This document shows positions 53,687 to 63,183 of a DNA stretch of 64,000 nucleotides, in pieces. The DNA is from DASZYF01 sp035545535 (lineage in GTDB: Bacteria > Actinomycetota > Actinomycetes > Mycobacteriales > CAJCIY01). The position numbers and the translations under genes are program-made. The notes beneath the pieces were generated by a model. The model did not search any database and was not told the origin of the DNA. It saw only the letters and a list, made by a program, of their open reading frames with translations. Position 1 is the first letter of the stretch. Every line of letters begins with the position of its first letter. Location of the stretch: assembly GCA_035545535.1 (NCBI GenBank), contig DASZYF010000142.1:18082-82081 (forward strand), read 5' to 3'.

Positions 53687-54663
53687 CGATTGACCGCTGA
53701 CATGTCGGCGTAGCGGTCCCCGGCGACCTGGTCGGCGGGGATCGCGGCCGCGAGGTGGGCGAGGTCGACGTCGGACAGCTCGATGTCGGCGGCGCCGAGG
53801 TTCTCCTCGAGACGGCTGCGCTTCTTCGTCCCGGGGATCGGCACGATGTCGTCGCCCTGGGCCAGCACCCAGGCGATGGCGAGCTGGCCGGGCGTCACAC
53901 CCTTCTCCTCGGCGATCGCCTTCACGTTGTCGACGAGCGCGAGGTTGATCTCGAACGCCTCGCCCTGGAAGCGCGGGAACCGCTCGTGCCGCGCGTCGCC
54001 GAAGCCTTCGGCCCCGACGGCGCCGGTGAGGATGCCGCGGCCGAGCGGGCTGTAGGCGACGAGACCGATGCCGAGCTCGCGGATGGTCGGGAGGATCGCG
54101 GGGTCGCCCGTCTCGAGGTCGCGGGTGAACAGCGAGTACTCCGACTGCAGCGCCGCGATGGGGTGCACCGCGGCGGCGCGCCGGATCGTCGCCGCGCCCG
54201 CCTCGGACAGCCCGAGGTGGCGCACCTTGCCGGCCTCGACGAGCTCCTTCATCGCGCCGACGGTGTCCTCGATGGGCACGGTCGGGTCGACCCGGTGCTG
54301 GTAGTAGAGGTCGATGACGTCGATGCCGAGGCGCTGCAGCGACGCATCGCACGCGGCGTGCACGTACTCGGGGGTGCCGTTCACCCGGACCCACGAACCG
54401 TCGGCCCGGCGCTCGTTGCCGAACTTGGTCGCGATCACCACCTGCTCGCGGCGGTCCTTGACGGCCCGCCCGACGAGCTCCTCGTTGCGGAACGGCCCGT
54501 ACATGTCCGCGGTGTCGAGGAACGTGCACCCGAGCTCGATCGCGCGATGGATCGTCGCGATCGACTCCGTGTCGTCGGTCTCCCCGTAGAACTCCGACAT
54601 GCCCATGCAGCCGAGGCCGATCTCCGACACCTCGAGCGGGCCCAGCGTGCGCGTCTTGATCAC
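53683..54663 (-). CDS. Aldo/keto reductase
   Basis: The 326-residue AKR has the N-terminal LGPLEVSEIGLGCMGMSEFYG, catalytic FLDTADMYGPFRNEELVGRAV (Asp and Tyr), ATKFGNERR (Lys) and YYQHRVDP (His), all four tetrad residues. The cofactor segment is IPIPGTKKRSRLEENL-like near the C-terminus. It resembles the AKR13 group, reducing aldehydes with NADPH. GTG 54663 is the start. It converges on the membrane protein with a 4-nt overlap. Confidence 0.92.
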   Translation of the reverse strand: MIKTRTLGPLEVSEIGLGCMGMSEFYGETDDTESIATIHRAIELGCTFLDTADMYGPFRNEELVGRAVKDRREQVVIATKFGNERRADGSWVRVNGTPEYVHAACDASLQRLGIDVIDLYYQHRVDPTVPIEDTVGAMKELVEAGKVRHLGLSEAGAATIRRAAAVHPIAALQSEYSLFTRDLETGDPAILPTIRELGIGLVAYSPLGRGILTGAVGAEGFGDARHERFPRFQGEAFEINLALVDNVKAIAEEKGVTPGQLAIAWVLAQGDDIVPIPGTKKRSRLEENLGAADIELSDVDLAHLAAAIPADQVAGDRYADMSAVNR

Positions 54664-54714
54664 AGCAGCCTCCAACCGACGATCAGCCCAACCTATGCCG
54701 CGAACCCTGAGAGG

Positions 54715-56232
54715 GTGTCGGCCGTGACGGACGCAGGGCGCCGGCGCGACCTGCTCCGGCTGTCGCTGTCGGCGCTGGGGATCACGGCCCTGGTCGCCGG
54801 GTCGAGCCTCGTCGGCGCGGCGGTCGTCGCTGTGCTGGACCTGGTGCTGCTCGCCAGCCCGCACGACCTCGGGCCGCACCGGGTGGCCCTCCTGCTGCTG
54901 CCGCTGGTGTTCGTCCCGATCGCCGTCGTCGTCGGCACGGCGACGGGCTGGCTGCTGCAGCGCAGCACGATCCGCTGGGTCGCCGCCAACCGCGTGCCCA
55001 CCCGCGAGGAGGCCCGCCGCGCGGTGCGGCTGCCCGCGCAGGTCACCGCGGTGTCCGGGGCGCTCTGGGCCACCGGCACCGTCGTCATCGGCATCGCGAA
55101 CGCCGTGCTCGGCGACGCCGAGGCCGCGCGGCGCGCCTTCCTGTCCATCGGGCTCGGCGGGTTCACCACCTGCGGCATCGCGTACCTGCTGAGCGAGCGC
55201 GCCGCCCGCCCGATGCTGGCCGTGGCCCTCGCTGCGCACCCGAAGCGCAGCATGTGGAGCGCCGGCGTCGGCACGCGACTCGTCGTCACCTGGCTGGTGA
55301 CCACGGGGGTTGTCCTCCTCGGCATCGTCCTCGTCGTCACCACGCCGGCTCCGGACCGGCAGGACACCGATGCCGCGGTGCTCGCGCTCGCGGCGCTCGG
55401 CCTGACGGTCGGCGCCGGGGCGACCGCGCTGCTCGCGCGTTCCGTGGGGACGCCGCTGCGCCACATCCGCGACGCGCTCGACCGCATCGGGGACGGCCGG
55501 CTGGACGTGAACCTCGAGGTCGACGACGGCAGTGAGATCGGACTGCTGCAGAGCGGCGTCAACGCGATGGTCGACAGCATCCGGGAGCGCGAGCGCACCC
55601 GGGACCTGTTCGAGCGGCACGTGGGCCGTGACGTCGCCGAGGCCGCGCTCACGACCGGCGTGACGCTCGCGGGCGAGCTGCGGCACGTCGTCGCGCTGTT
55701 CGTCGACGTGATCGGCTCGACCGCGCTCGCGACGCAGGTGTCGCCGCAGGAGGTCGTCGCCCGGCTCAACCGCCTCTTCGAGGTCGTCGTCACGGAGGTC
55801 AGTGCCGCCGGCGGGCTGGTCAACAAGTTCCAGGGCGATGCCGCGCTGTGCGTGTTCGGCGCCCCCGCCCCGCACGACGACCCCGCGACCGCCGCGGTGC
55901 ACGTGGCCCGCGCGATCCGCGACGCCGTGCAGGCGCGCGGCGAGCTCGACGTGAGCGTCGGCATCGCCTGCGGCGAAGCGGTCGCCGGCCAGCTCGGCGC
56001 GGCCGAGCGGCTCGAGTGGACGGTCATCGGCGACCCGGTCAACGAGGCGGCCCGGCTGGGCGAGCTGGCGAAGACGATGCCCGGTCGCATCGCCGCGAGC
56101 TCGGACGTGATCCACGCCGCCGGCGACCCCGACGGATGGACGCGGACCGACACGACGCGCCTGCGGGGGCGCGATCGCGACACCGAGGTGTGGAGCGCCC
56201 CGACGACGGGGAGCGCACAGAACGGCATGTGA
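54715..56232 (+). CDS. Membrane class III adenylyl cyclase with HAMP domain
   Basis: The 505-residue protein has six predicted transmembrane helices (about 20-240), a HAMP linker (about 245-300: RSVGTPLRHIRDALDRIGDGRLDV) and a class III catalytic domain (about 320-495). Metal aspartates are in LFVDVIGST (about D331) and FQGDAALCVFG. Lysine in NKFQGD and the D/N/R set in GDPVNEAARL indicate ATP specificity and an active site. It resembles the Rv1318c-Rv1320c group. Start is GTG 54715; GTG 54724 is possible. Confidence 0.92.
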   Translation: MSAVTDAGRRRDLLRLSLSALGITALVAGSSLVGAAVVAVLDLVLLASPHDLGPHRVALLLLPLVFVPIAVVVGTATGWLLQRSTIRWVAANRVPTREEARRAVRLPAQVTAVSGALWATGTVVIGIANAVLGDAEAARRAFLSIGLGGFTTCGIAYLLSERAARPMLAVALAAHPKRSMWSAGVGTRLVVTWLVTTGVVLLGIVLVVTTPAPDRQDTDAAVLALAALGLTVGAGATALLARSVGTPLRHIRDALDRIGDGRLDVNLEVDDGSEIGLLQSGVNAMVDSIRERERTRDLFERHVGRDVAEAALTTGVTLAGELRHVVALFVDVIGSTALATQVSPQEVVARLNRLFEVVVTEVSAAGGLVNKFQGDAALCVFGAPAPHDDPATAAVHVARAIRDAVQARGELDVSVGIACGEAVAGQLGAAERLEWTVIGDPVNEAARLGELAKTMPGRIAASSDVIHAAGDPDGWTRTDTTRLRGRDRDTEVWSAPTTGSAQNGM

Positions 56233-56242
56233 CGATCGACGA

Positions 56243-57034
56243 GTGCTGAAGCGGGTGCGCCTCCGGCTGATGCTGGCGCTCGCCGTGACGCTCGCGGCCA
56301 TCGGCTACATCGCGTGGCCGGACGGCCACCACACCACCCCGCAGTGCCTCGTGTCGGCCCCGCCGCGCCCGGACCCGTACGCGCTGACACCCGAGCAGGC
56401 CGGCAACGCCAGCACCATCGCGGCGGTGGGCATTCGCAAGGGCCTGCCCGACCACGCGGTGACCATCGCGCTCGCGACCGCGCTGCAGGAGTCGGGCCTG
56501 CGCAACCTCACCTACGGCGACCGCGACTCGCTCGGCCTGTTCCAGCAGCGACCCTCGCAGGGCTGGGGAACCCGCGCCCAGCTGCTCGACCCGGTCTACG
56601 CGGCGAACGCCTTCTACGAGCACCTCGAGCACGAGGACGGCTGGCAGACGATGTCGGTCACGGCCGCGGCGCAGGGCGTGCAGCGCTCGGCCGCCCCGAT
56701 GGCCTACGCGCAGTGGGAAGCGGCATCCCGCGCGATCGCCGCCGCACTGACGGGCGAGCACACGGCGGCGTTCACGTGTGCGGGTGTCGCCGTGGCACCG
56801 GGCACCACGCCGGTCGCCGACCTCGCGCAGCGCGAGCTGGGCACGCGGCAGATCAGCGGCCCGCACGACACCGCGCGGGGATGGGCCATCGCCAGCTGGC
56901 TCGTCGCGCAGGCGCCGCGGCTCGGCATCGCCTCGGTGACGTTCGACGGGCAGCAGTGGACGACGAAGACCGGCGCGTGGAAGCCGATCAGCGGCAGCGC
57001 CGGCTCACTCGCCTTCTCGCTCGTCGCCGCCTGA
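56243..57034 (+). CDS. Membrane-anchored/secreted lysozyme-fold-like protein
   Basis: The 263-residue protein has an N-terminal signal anchor (LRLMLALAVTLAAIGYIAW). The segment ALATALQESGLRNLTYGDRDSLGLFQQRPSQGWG (split by family as catalytic-Glu helix plus GLFQQ) recalls transglycosylase-like folds widespread in actinobacteria. The glutamate in QESG is the candidate acid. It may cleave peptidoglycan or be a non-catalytic relative. GTG 56243 follows the cyclase by 10 nt, so the two are probably cotranscribed. Confidence 0.72.
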   Translation: MLKRVRLRLMLALAVTLAAIGYIAWPDGHHTTPQCLVSAPPRPDPYALTPEQAGNASTIAAVGIRKGLPDHAVTIALATALQESGLRNLTYGDRDSLGLFQQRPSQGWGTRAQLLDPVYAANAFYEHLEHEDGWQTMSVTAAAQGVQRSAAPMAYAQWEAASRAIAAALTGEHTAAFTCAGVAVAPGTTPVADLAQRELGTRQISGPHDTARGWAIASWLVAQAPRLGIASVTFDGQQWTTKTGAWKPISGSAGSLAFSLVAA

Positions 57035-57793
57035 CCGCGACGGCTCGGGGTCGCGCGCGAGCTCGACGCGCAGCTTCAGCCAGAGCTGCTCGTACGCCTG
57101 CGCGGCCGGGCTCTTCGGCGCGTACGCGACCACGGGCGCCTGCCGGTCGGCCATCTGCTCGACGACCGCGGCGTAGGGGATCTCCACGGGGAGCACGTCG
57201 TCACGTTCGTGGGGCAGCCGCTCGATGAGCTCCTTGTGCGCGGCTCGACGGCGGTCGACCATCGAGAAGAACGCGCACACCCGTGGTGGCTTCTCCATCT
57301 CGCCCATGAACGTGGTCAGCTGCTCGAGCGTGCGCACCGACAGCGTGCTGGGCACCAGCGGGAGCGCGACGACGTCGGCCGCGGCGAGCACGGTCTCGGA
57401 CAGCAGGCCGATGCCGGCCGGAGCGTCGAGCACCGCGAAGTCGTAGGTCTCCTCCAGCGGGGTGAGCACCTTGCGCAGCCGTCGCGTCGGCTTGTTGAAC
57501 GAGCTCAGCTCGAGGTCGAGGTTGCGGAAGGAGAAGTCGGCGGGCAGAACGTCGAGCAGCTCGTGCGCGGTGAGCTTGAGCGCCTGCTCGATCGGGCGCT
57601 CGCGGTGGACGAACGCCGACGCACCGCCCTTCATGCGCGGCTTCGCGCCGACGAGGTAGGACGCGGCGCCCTGCGGGTCGAGGTCGCACAGGACGGTGCG
57701 GTGCCCACCGGCCGCGGACAGCCAGGCGAGGTTCACCGCGGCGGTGGTCTTGCCCACCCCGCCCTTGACGCTGTAGACCGCGAGGACCTTCAT
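57005..57793 (-). CDS. Orphan ParA/MinD-family ATPase
   Basis: The 262-residue ATPase has the deviant Walker A KGGVGKTT near residues 10-17, the switch DLDPQGAASY and Walker B-like FAVLDAPAGIG. Family members position chromosomes, plasmids or protein complexes by ATP-driven dimerisation on DNA or membrane. No ParB or centromere-like repeats are nearby, so it is an orphan. ATG 57793 is the start. Its 3' end overlaps the opposite gene by 30 nt. Confidence 0.9.
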   Translation of the reverse strand: MKVLAVYSVKGGVGKTTAAVNLAWLSAAGGHRTVLCDLDPQGAASYLVGAKPRMKGGASAFVHRERPIEQALKLTAHELLDVLPADFSFRNLDLELSSFNKPTRRLRKVLTPLEETYDFAVLDAPAGIGLLSETVLAAADVVALPLVPSTLSVRTLEQLTTFMGEMEKPPRVCAFFSMVDRRRAAHKELIERLPHERDDVLPVEIPYAAVVEQMADRQAPVVAYAPKSPAAQAYEQLWLKLRVELARDPEPSRSGGDEREGE

Positions 57794-57899
57794 CCGACCT
57801 CCTGGCCCGTGACGCTATCGGGGTCCGGGTGGTCCGGCAGGACCTCGGCCCGTCGGGTAGAAGATGCACCTGCGTTGCACCTACCTGGCAGGAGCCCCC

Positions 57900-60707
57900 A
57901 TGCGTCGCACTCTTGTCGCCGTCGCCTCCGCGACCACGCTCGTGACCGCGGTCGCCGTCGCCGCACCCGCCGCCGACGGCGCCCGGCTCGCACCGGCGGT
58001 CGCCAACCCGTACGACAGCGGCGGCCAGGTGATGAACATCCTGCCGCCGGGCTCCAACGGGAACGCGAGCGCCACCGACGCGGCGGCGTTCGAGGCGAAC
58101 AAGACGCTGCCCCAGAACTACGCCGACCAGCTCGAGATGTACGACGCCCTGAACAAGGTCGTGCCGTCGTCGCTCACCGACGGCGACCTGTCGAAGTACT
58201 ACAAGGACTCCCGCCTCGGCGGCGTCCCGGGCGACATCGTCTCGACCGAGAGCCCGAAGGCCGGCGTCACCATCGCCCGGGACTCCTTCGGCGTGCCGCA
58301 CATCAACGGCGACACCGCCGAGGACGTCGCCTACGGCGCGGGCTACGCCGGCATCGAGGACCGCATGTTCCTCACCGACGTGCTGCGGCACACGGGCGCC
58401 GCGAACATGGCCGCGTTCCTCGGGCCCACCGCCGGCAACATCCGCATGGACCAGGCCCAGCTGCGGCTCGCCCCGTACACGCCGGCCGAGGCCGAGGCGC
58501 AGATCGAGAGCGCGGCATCGCGCTACGGCCCTGAGGGCCAGGCCCTCATCGGCCGCCTCGACGGCTTCATCGCCGGGATGAACGCGGCGCAGAAGGCGCT
58601 CTGCCCGGGCGCGTTCGGTCTGCCGGTCCCCGGCGGCAACGGCGCCGGCCTCGGGCCCAAGTGCCCGGTGGAGTACTCCGCAGTGCAGAAGGCGCCGGCC
58701 GACTACACCCGCGCCGACATCATCTACATCGCGTCGCTCGTCGGCGGCATCTTCGGCAAGGGCGGCGGCGGCGAGTTCGACAACGCCCTCTGGTACCAGA
58801 ACCTCGTCGCGAAGTTCGGGGCCAAGCGCGGCAAGCAGATGTACGACGAGCTGCGGCAGAAGGACGACCGCGAGGCGTTCTCCACCGCGCAGACCACGTT
58901 CCACTACCTGTCCGGCGGCCTCGCACCGAAGCGCCCGGGCGTCGCGCTCCCCGTGCCGGGCGCCCCGACCGCTCCGGGCACCGGCACGCTCATCTCCGGC
59001 AGCGCGAGCAGCAACACGGCCGCGATCCCGGCGATGGGAACCACCGCGTACCACAGCTGGCAGCAGCAGGTGGGCGTCGTCGACGGCCCGAGCGGGCGCA
59101 TCGATCTCGGCTTCCGCAGCCATGACGAGAGCAACGCTCTGCTCGTCGATGCGAAGCACTCGAAGAACGGCCATCCCGTCGTCGTGTTCGGCCCGCAGAC
59201 CGGTTACTACGCGCCGCAGCTGCTGACCGAGGTCGACCTGCACGGACCGGGGATCGACGCCCGCGGCGTCTCGTTCGCCGGCACGCAGTTCGTCGTCGAG
59301 CTCGGCCACGGTGAGGACTACGCGTGGTCCGCGACGAGCGCCGACTCCGACAACGTCGACACGGTGTTCGAGAAGCTCTGCAACGCAGATGGTTCCGCGC
59401 CGACGGTGCGGTCTACCTCGTACCTGCACAACGGCCAGTGCGTCCCCATCGACACGTACGTGCACGACGAAGGCGAGGTGCTGCCGACCGTCGCCGCCAG
59501 CGGCCAGGCGCAGGACATCTCGATGACCGTCATGCGCACGGTCCACGGGGTGGTCGAGGAGCGCACGCTCGCGAAGGGCATCAAGGGCCACGTGTTCCCG
59601 GTGGCCGTCGTGACGCAGCGCTCCACCTATGGGCACGAGGCCGACTCGGCCATCGGGTTCGCACGCGTCAACAACCCCGACTACACGCACAACGCGACCG
59701 ACTTCACCAACGCGTTCGACGGCGTCGACTACACGTTCAACTGGTTCTACACCGACGACAAGGACATCGCGTACAAGGTGTCCGGCCTGCTGCCGGTGCG
59801 GTCGAAGCAGACCGAGCCCGACCTTCCGCGCTGGGGTGACGCGCGCTACGACTGGCAGGGCTGGCTCGCGCCGAACCGTCATCCGCACCAGATCAACCCG
59901 CCGCGGGGCTTCCTCGCCAGCTGGAACAACAAGCAGGCGCCCGGGTTCGGCGTGGCCGACGACCAGTGGGGCCAGAACGCGGTGCACCGCGTCAACCTGC
60001 TCGCCGAGCGGATCCAGGCGCTGATCAAGGACGGCGGCCGAATCACGCCGGCCCAGCTCGTCGGCGCGATGATCGATGCCGCCACGGCGGACCTGCGCGC
60101 CGAGAAGCTGCTGCCGCTCGCGCTGAAGATGGTCGGCGACGATCCCAAGGCGCGGCCGGCGATCGCGCTGCTCAAGAAGTGGGTCAAGGACGGCGCGCAT
60201 CGCGTGGACCGGGCGCGCACCGGTCACTACGACGACCAGGCCGCGATCGCCCTGTTCGACACGTGGTGGGACGACAACGGCAAGGGCGACGGCGGGCTGG
60301 CGAAGGACACGATCCGCCCGCTGCTCGGCAGCCTCGTCGACCAGCTCCCGCACGGCACCGACGACCACCCGCGCCAGGGAGTCGGCTCGTCGTGGGACAC
60401 GGTCGCCTGGTACGGCTACGTCTCGAAGGCGCTGCGCATGTTGCTGCACCTGCCGGTGAAGCAGCCGTACAAGAACCTCTACTGCGGCACCGCCACGACG
60501 TGCCGGAAGGCGCTGCGCGCGTCGCTCGAGACCGCGGTGGCCCGCGCGCTCGCCAACCAGCACGTGAGCTCGGTCGACCAGCTGACCTACGACAAGACGA
60601 AGGACGACATCCGATCGGTGGCCGCCGGGCTCGTCGGCGTCCGCCCGATCGACTGGCAGAACCGGCCGACGTTCCAGCAGGTCATCAGCTACACGTCACA
60701 CCGGTAG
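57900..60707 (+). CDS. Secreted penicillin-acylase-family Ntn hydrolase
   Basis: The 935-residue protein starts at ATG 57900 (RRTLVAVASATTLVTAVAVA signal peptide, cleavage near 26) after GGCAGGAG. The family layout is an alpha chain (GVTIARDSFGVPHINGDTAEDVAYGAGYAGIEDRMF at about 120-155), a spacer, and a beta chain starting at the probable autocleavage site G367/S368 (SGSASSNTAA). It then has the C-terminal HPRQGVGSSWDTV. The Ser nucleophile hydrolyses amides, for example acyl-homoserine lactones, penicillins or lipopeptide acyl groups. Substrate unknown. It converges on an ACAD gene with a 12-nt overlap. Confidence 0.87.
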   Translation: MRRTLVAVASATTLVTAVAVAAPAADGARLAPAVANPYDSGGQVMNILPPGSNGNASATDAAAFEANKTLPQNYADQLEMYDALNKVVPSSLTDGDLSKYYKDSRLGGVPGDIVSTESPKAGVTIARDSFGVPHINGDTAEDVAYGAGYAGIEDRMFLTDVLRHTGAANMAAFLGPTAGNIRMDQAQLRLAPYTPAEAEAQIESAASRYGPEGQALIGRLDGFIAGMNAAQKALCPGAFGLPVPGGNGAGLGPKCPVEYSAVQKAPADYTRADIIYIASLVGGIFGKGGGGEFDNALWYQNLVAKFGAKRGKQMYDELRQKDDREAFSTAQTTFHYLSGGLAPKRPGVALPVPGAPTAPGTGTLISGSASSNTAAIPAMGTTAYHSWQQQVGVVDGPSGRIDLGFRSHDESNALLVDAKHSKNGHPVVVFGPQTGYYAPQLLTEVDLHGPGIDARGVSFAGTQFVVELGHGEDYAWSATSADSDNVDTVFEKLCNADGSAPTVRSTSYLHNGQCVPIDTYVHDEGEVLPTVAASGQAQDISMTVMRTVHGVVEERTLAKGIKGHVFPVAVVTQRSTYGHEADSAIGFARVNNPDYTHNATDFTNAFDGVDYTFNWFYTDDKDIAYKVSGLLPVRSKQTEPDLPRWGDARYDWQGWLAPNRHPHQINPPRGFLASWNNKQAPGFGVADDQWGQNAVHRVNLLAERIQALIKDGGRITPAQLVGAMIDAATADLRAEKLLPLALKMVGDDPKARPAIALLKKWVKDGAHRVDRARTGHYDDQAAIALFDTWWDDNGKGDGGLAKDTIRPLLGSLVDQLPHGTDDHPRQGVGSSWDTVAWYGYVSKALRMLLHLPVKQPYKNLYCGTATTCRKALRASLETAVARALANQHVSSVDQLTYDKTKDDIRSVAAGLVGVRPIDWQNRPTFQQVISYTSHR

Positions 60708-61802
60708 GGCCGGTCCCAGGATCAGGTCGGCGACGCGGGCGCGGTTCCAGCCCTGGCGGCCGAGCATGAGGTCGTTGGCCTTCGCGCGCTTGTACCAGAG
60801 GTGACCGCCGGCCTCCCACGTGAACCCGACGCCGCCGTGGATCTGGATGTTGTCGCCGGTGACGTGGATGGCGGCCTCGGCGACCCACGACTTCGCCATG
60901 GCGGCGGCCTGCTCGCGGTCCGGCGCGTCGGTGTCGCTGCACCACGCCGCGTAGTGCGCGCCGACGCGGGCGAGCGTCAGGGCCTGCAGCATGTCGGCCG
61001 CGATGTGCTTGACCGCCTGGAACGTTCCGATGGGGCGGCCGAACTGCACGCGTGACTTGGCGTACTCGCCGGCCGCTTCGAAGGCGCCGTCGCACGCCCC
61101 GACCAGCTCGGCGCAGAGCATGATCCCGGCGTCGTCGACGAACCGGCGCCACAGCGCGGTCTGGTCGCCGGCGGGACCGAGCCGCTGCGCGGGCGTCGCG
61201 GTCAGCTGCAGGCGCGCGAGCTCGCGCGTCGGGTCGAGGCCGGGCACGACCTCTCCGCGCGGCGACTCCACGAGGAAGCCGGCCAGGCCCGCGTCATCGC
61301 GTGCGACGACGATCGCGAAGTCGGCGCGCGCGCCGTCGAGCACCGTCGGCTTGAGGCCGTCGAGCACGTAGCCGTCGCCCGAGGGGGTGGCCCGCGTCGC
61401 GACGGCGGCGAGCGGGTCGCCGTGCGTCCCGGCCTCGTCGAGGGCGACCGTGCCGACCTTCGTGCCGTCGGCGAGCGCCGGCAGCAGGTCGACCGCGCCG
61501 AGCGCCCGCGCCGCGAGCACCGCCAGCACCGCGGAGGCGAAGAACGGCCCCGGCAACGGCAGCCGGCCCATCTCCTCGCACACGACCGTCATGTCGACGA
61601 GCCCGCAGCCGGCGCCCCCGTGCTCTTCGGGGACGAGCAGCCCGGTCCAGCCGAGCGCGGCCATCTCCTCCCAGCGGCCGGCCGGGAGGGACGCTCCGTC
61701 GTCGATCGCGGCGAACAGCTGCTCGCGCGGCAGCCAGCCCGACAACGCGTCCCGGACGCTGGCGCGCAGCGCCTCCTGCTCCTCGGAGAACCGGAAGTCC
61801 AT
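60696..61802 (-). CDS. Acyl-CoA dehydrogenase (short type)
   Basis: The 368-residue short-class ACAD has the N-terminal MDFRFSEEQEALRASVRDALSGWLP, KSRVQFGRPIGTFQAVKHIAADML and the C-terminal QIHGGVGFTWEAGGHLWYKRAK. ATG 61802 lies 8 nt after TAGAGT (complement of 61811-61816), near-leaderless. It is divergent from the long ACAD at 61859 across a perfect 24-bp operator, so the two form a probable heteromeric enzyme. Confidence 0.92.
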   Translation of the reverse strand: MDFRFSEEQEALRASVRDALSGWLPREQLFAAIDDGASLPAGRWEEMAALGWTGLLVPEEHGGAGCGLVDMTVVCEEMGRLPLPGPFFASAVLAVLAARALGAVDLLPALADGTKVGTVALDEAGTHGDPLAAVATRATPSGDGYVLDGLKPTVLDGARADFAIVVARDDAGLAGFLVESPRGEVVPGLDPTRELARLQLTATPAQRLGPAGDQTALWRRFVDDAGIMLCAELVGACDGAFEAAGEYAKSRVQFGRPIGTFQAVKHIAADMLQALTLARVGAHYAAWCSDTDAPDREQAAAMAKSWVAEAAIHVTGDNIQIHGGVGFTWEAGGHLWYKRAKANDLMLGRQGWNRARVADLILGPALPV

Positions 61803-61819
61803 GGGCGGGCACTCTAACC

Positions 61820-61843
61820 AACCCTGACACGCGTGTCAGGGTT
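61820..61843. promoter_or_regulatory. TGAC-N6-GTCA operator, perfect 24-bp palindrome
   Basis: Arms AACCCTGACACG and its exact complement, with core TGACACGCGTGTCA at 61825-61838. It is the best copy in the window. CTGACA (61824-61829) inside it is also a plausible -35 for TACGCT (61847-61852; 17-bp spacer), which lies 6 nt before GTG 61859. A bound repressor would sit on the -35. Confidence 0.87.
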
Positions 61844-61858
61844 CAGTACGCTGTCCCC

Positions 61859-63064
61859 GTGGACTTCGCATTCACGCCGGAGGACGAGGCCTTCCGCACC
61901 GAGCTGCGCGACTGGCTGGCGACCAACATCGCCGACTTCAACGCGAGCGAGGGCAGTGAGGTCGACGCCGAGCTGTCGAGCTGGGAGCGCCAGTACGAGC
62001 GCCGCCGCCGGTGGCAGCGCCGCATGGCCGACGCCGGCTGGGCGGCCATCAACTGGGAGAAGCGCTGGGGTGGCCGCGAGGCCACGATCATGCAGAACGT
62101 CATCTACTCCGAGGAGATGGCGAAGGCCCGCGCGCCCGGCGTCTACAACGCCAACGGCATCTGGCAGATCGGCCCGATGATCAACCGCTGGGCTGAGGAG
62201 GGCCCGCAGAAGGAGGAGTGGCTCCGTTCGATCCTCTATGCGGAGCACCACTGGTGCCAGGGCTTCAGTGAGCCCGAGGCGGGCAGCGACCTCGCCAACC
62301 TGCGCCTCGCGGCCATCCGGGACGGCGACGACTACGTGCTCAACGGCCAGAAGATCTGGTGCACGACTGCGCACATCGCCAAGTGGGGCCTGTTCCTCGT
62401 CCGCACCGACCCGACCGCCATCGAGCGCGGTGCACAGCACGAGGGCATCACCGCGCTCATCGTCGACCTCGAGGTCCCCGGCGTCGAGGTCAGCACCATC
62501 CGCGACATCGTCGACGAGCACTCGTTCTGCCTCGTCACGTTCACGGACGCGCACGTGAAGGCGAGCTACCGACTGGGCGACGAGGGAGCGGGCTGGCTCG
62601 TCGCCATGGGCACGCTCGGCCACGAGCGCGTCGGCACCAGCGGCCTGTCGATCACCATGAAGTCCGACCTCGACCACATCGTCGAGAGCGTCAAGAAGCA
62701 CAACCCGGGTGCGCTCTCGGACCCGGACCTGCGCGACCGCATCGCGCGCACCTACACCCAGCTCGAGCTCACGCGGCTGCTCAACTACCGGGCGCTGTCG
62801 AAGATCCTCGCCGGCGAGAAGAACTGGCCCGAGGTCCCCATCGCCAAGCTGCAGTGGAGCTCGCTCGCGCAGACCATCGCCGAGCTGAACGTCGACCTGC
62901 TCGGCCCGCTCGGCCTGCTCGCGAAGGGCGGCCCCGACGCGGTCGACAAGGGCATGTGGACCCGCCTGTACAGCTACCAGCGCTACACCTCGATCGGCGC
63001 CGGCACCACCCAGGTGCAGAAGAACATCATCGCCGACAAGGCCATCAAGCTCCCCCGTCGCTAG
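61859..63064 (+). CDS. Acyl-CoA dehydrogenase (long type)
   Basis: The 401-residue ACAD starts at GTG 61859, leaderless behind TACGCT. Signatures: WCQGFSEPEAGSDLANL, GQKIWCTTAHIAKWGLFLVR and the ending GAGTTQVQKNIIADKAIKLP. It is more divergent than the other long ACADs (PEAGS for PGAGS, ADKAIKLP for AERVLGLP). Partnership with the divergent short ACAD is inferred from the shared operator. Confidence 0.92.
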   Translation: MDFAFTPEDEAFRTELRDWLATNIADFNASEGSEVDAELSSWERQYERRRRWQRRMADAGWAAINWEKRWGGREATIMQNVIYSEEMAKARAPGVYNANGIWQIGPMINRWAEEGPQKEEWLRSILYAEHHWCQGFSEPEAGSDLANLRLAAIRDGDDYVLNGQKIWCTTAHIAKWGLFLVRTDPTAIERGAQHEGITALIVDLEVPGVEVSTIRDIVDEHSFCLVTFTDAHVKASYRLGDEGAGWLVAMGTLGHERVGTSGLSITMKSDLDHIVESVKKHNPGALSDPDLRDRIARTYTQLELTRLLNYRALSKILAGEKNWPEVPIAKLQWSSLAQTIAELNVDLLGPLGLLAKGGPDAVDKGMWTRLYSYQRYTSIGAGTTQVQKNIIADKAIKLPRR

Positions 63065-63183
63065 CGCTCGTCACCAGCCCCGGCCCCACCTCGAGTCACC
63101 CGGCGCTGCCGTCCACAGCTTCCGCGCTTCTGCCTGCTTCGAGGTCGGCGCATCCGACTAGGATCGATTCGGGGGCGACTGTC

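Noticed and set aside
54702..54720. GAACCCTGA followed by GGGTGTC near the adenylyl cyclase start, resembling the TGAC operator
   Set aside because: The core lacks TGAC-N6-GTCA symmetry, and the gene is not catabolic; treated as chance similarity.
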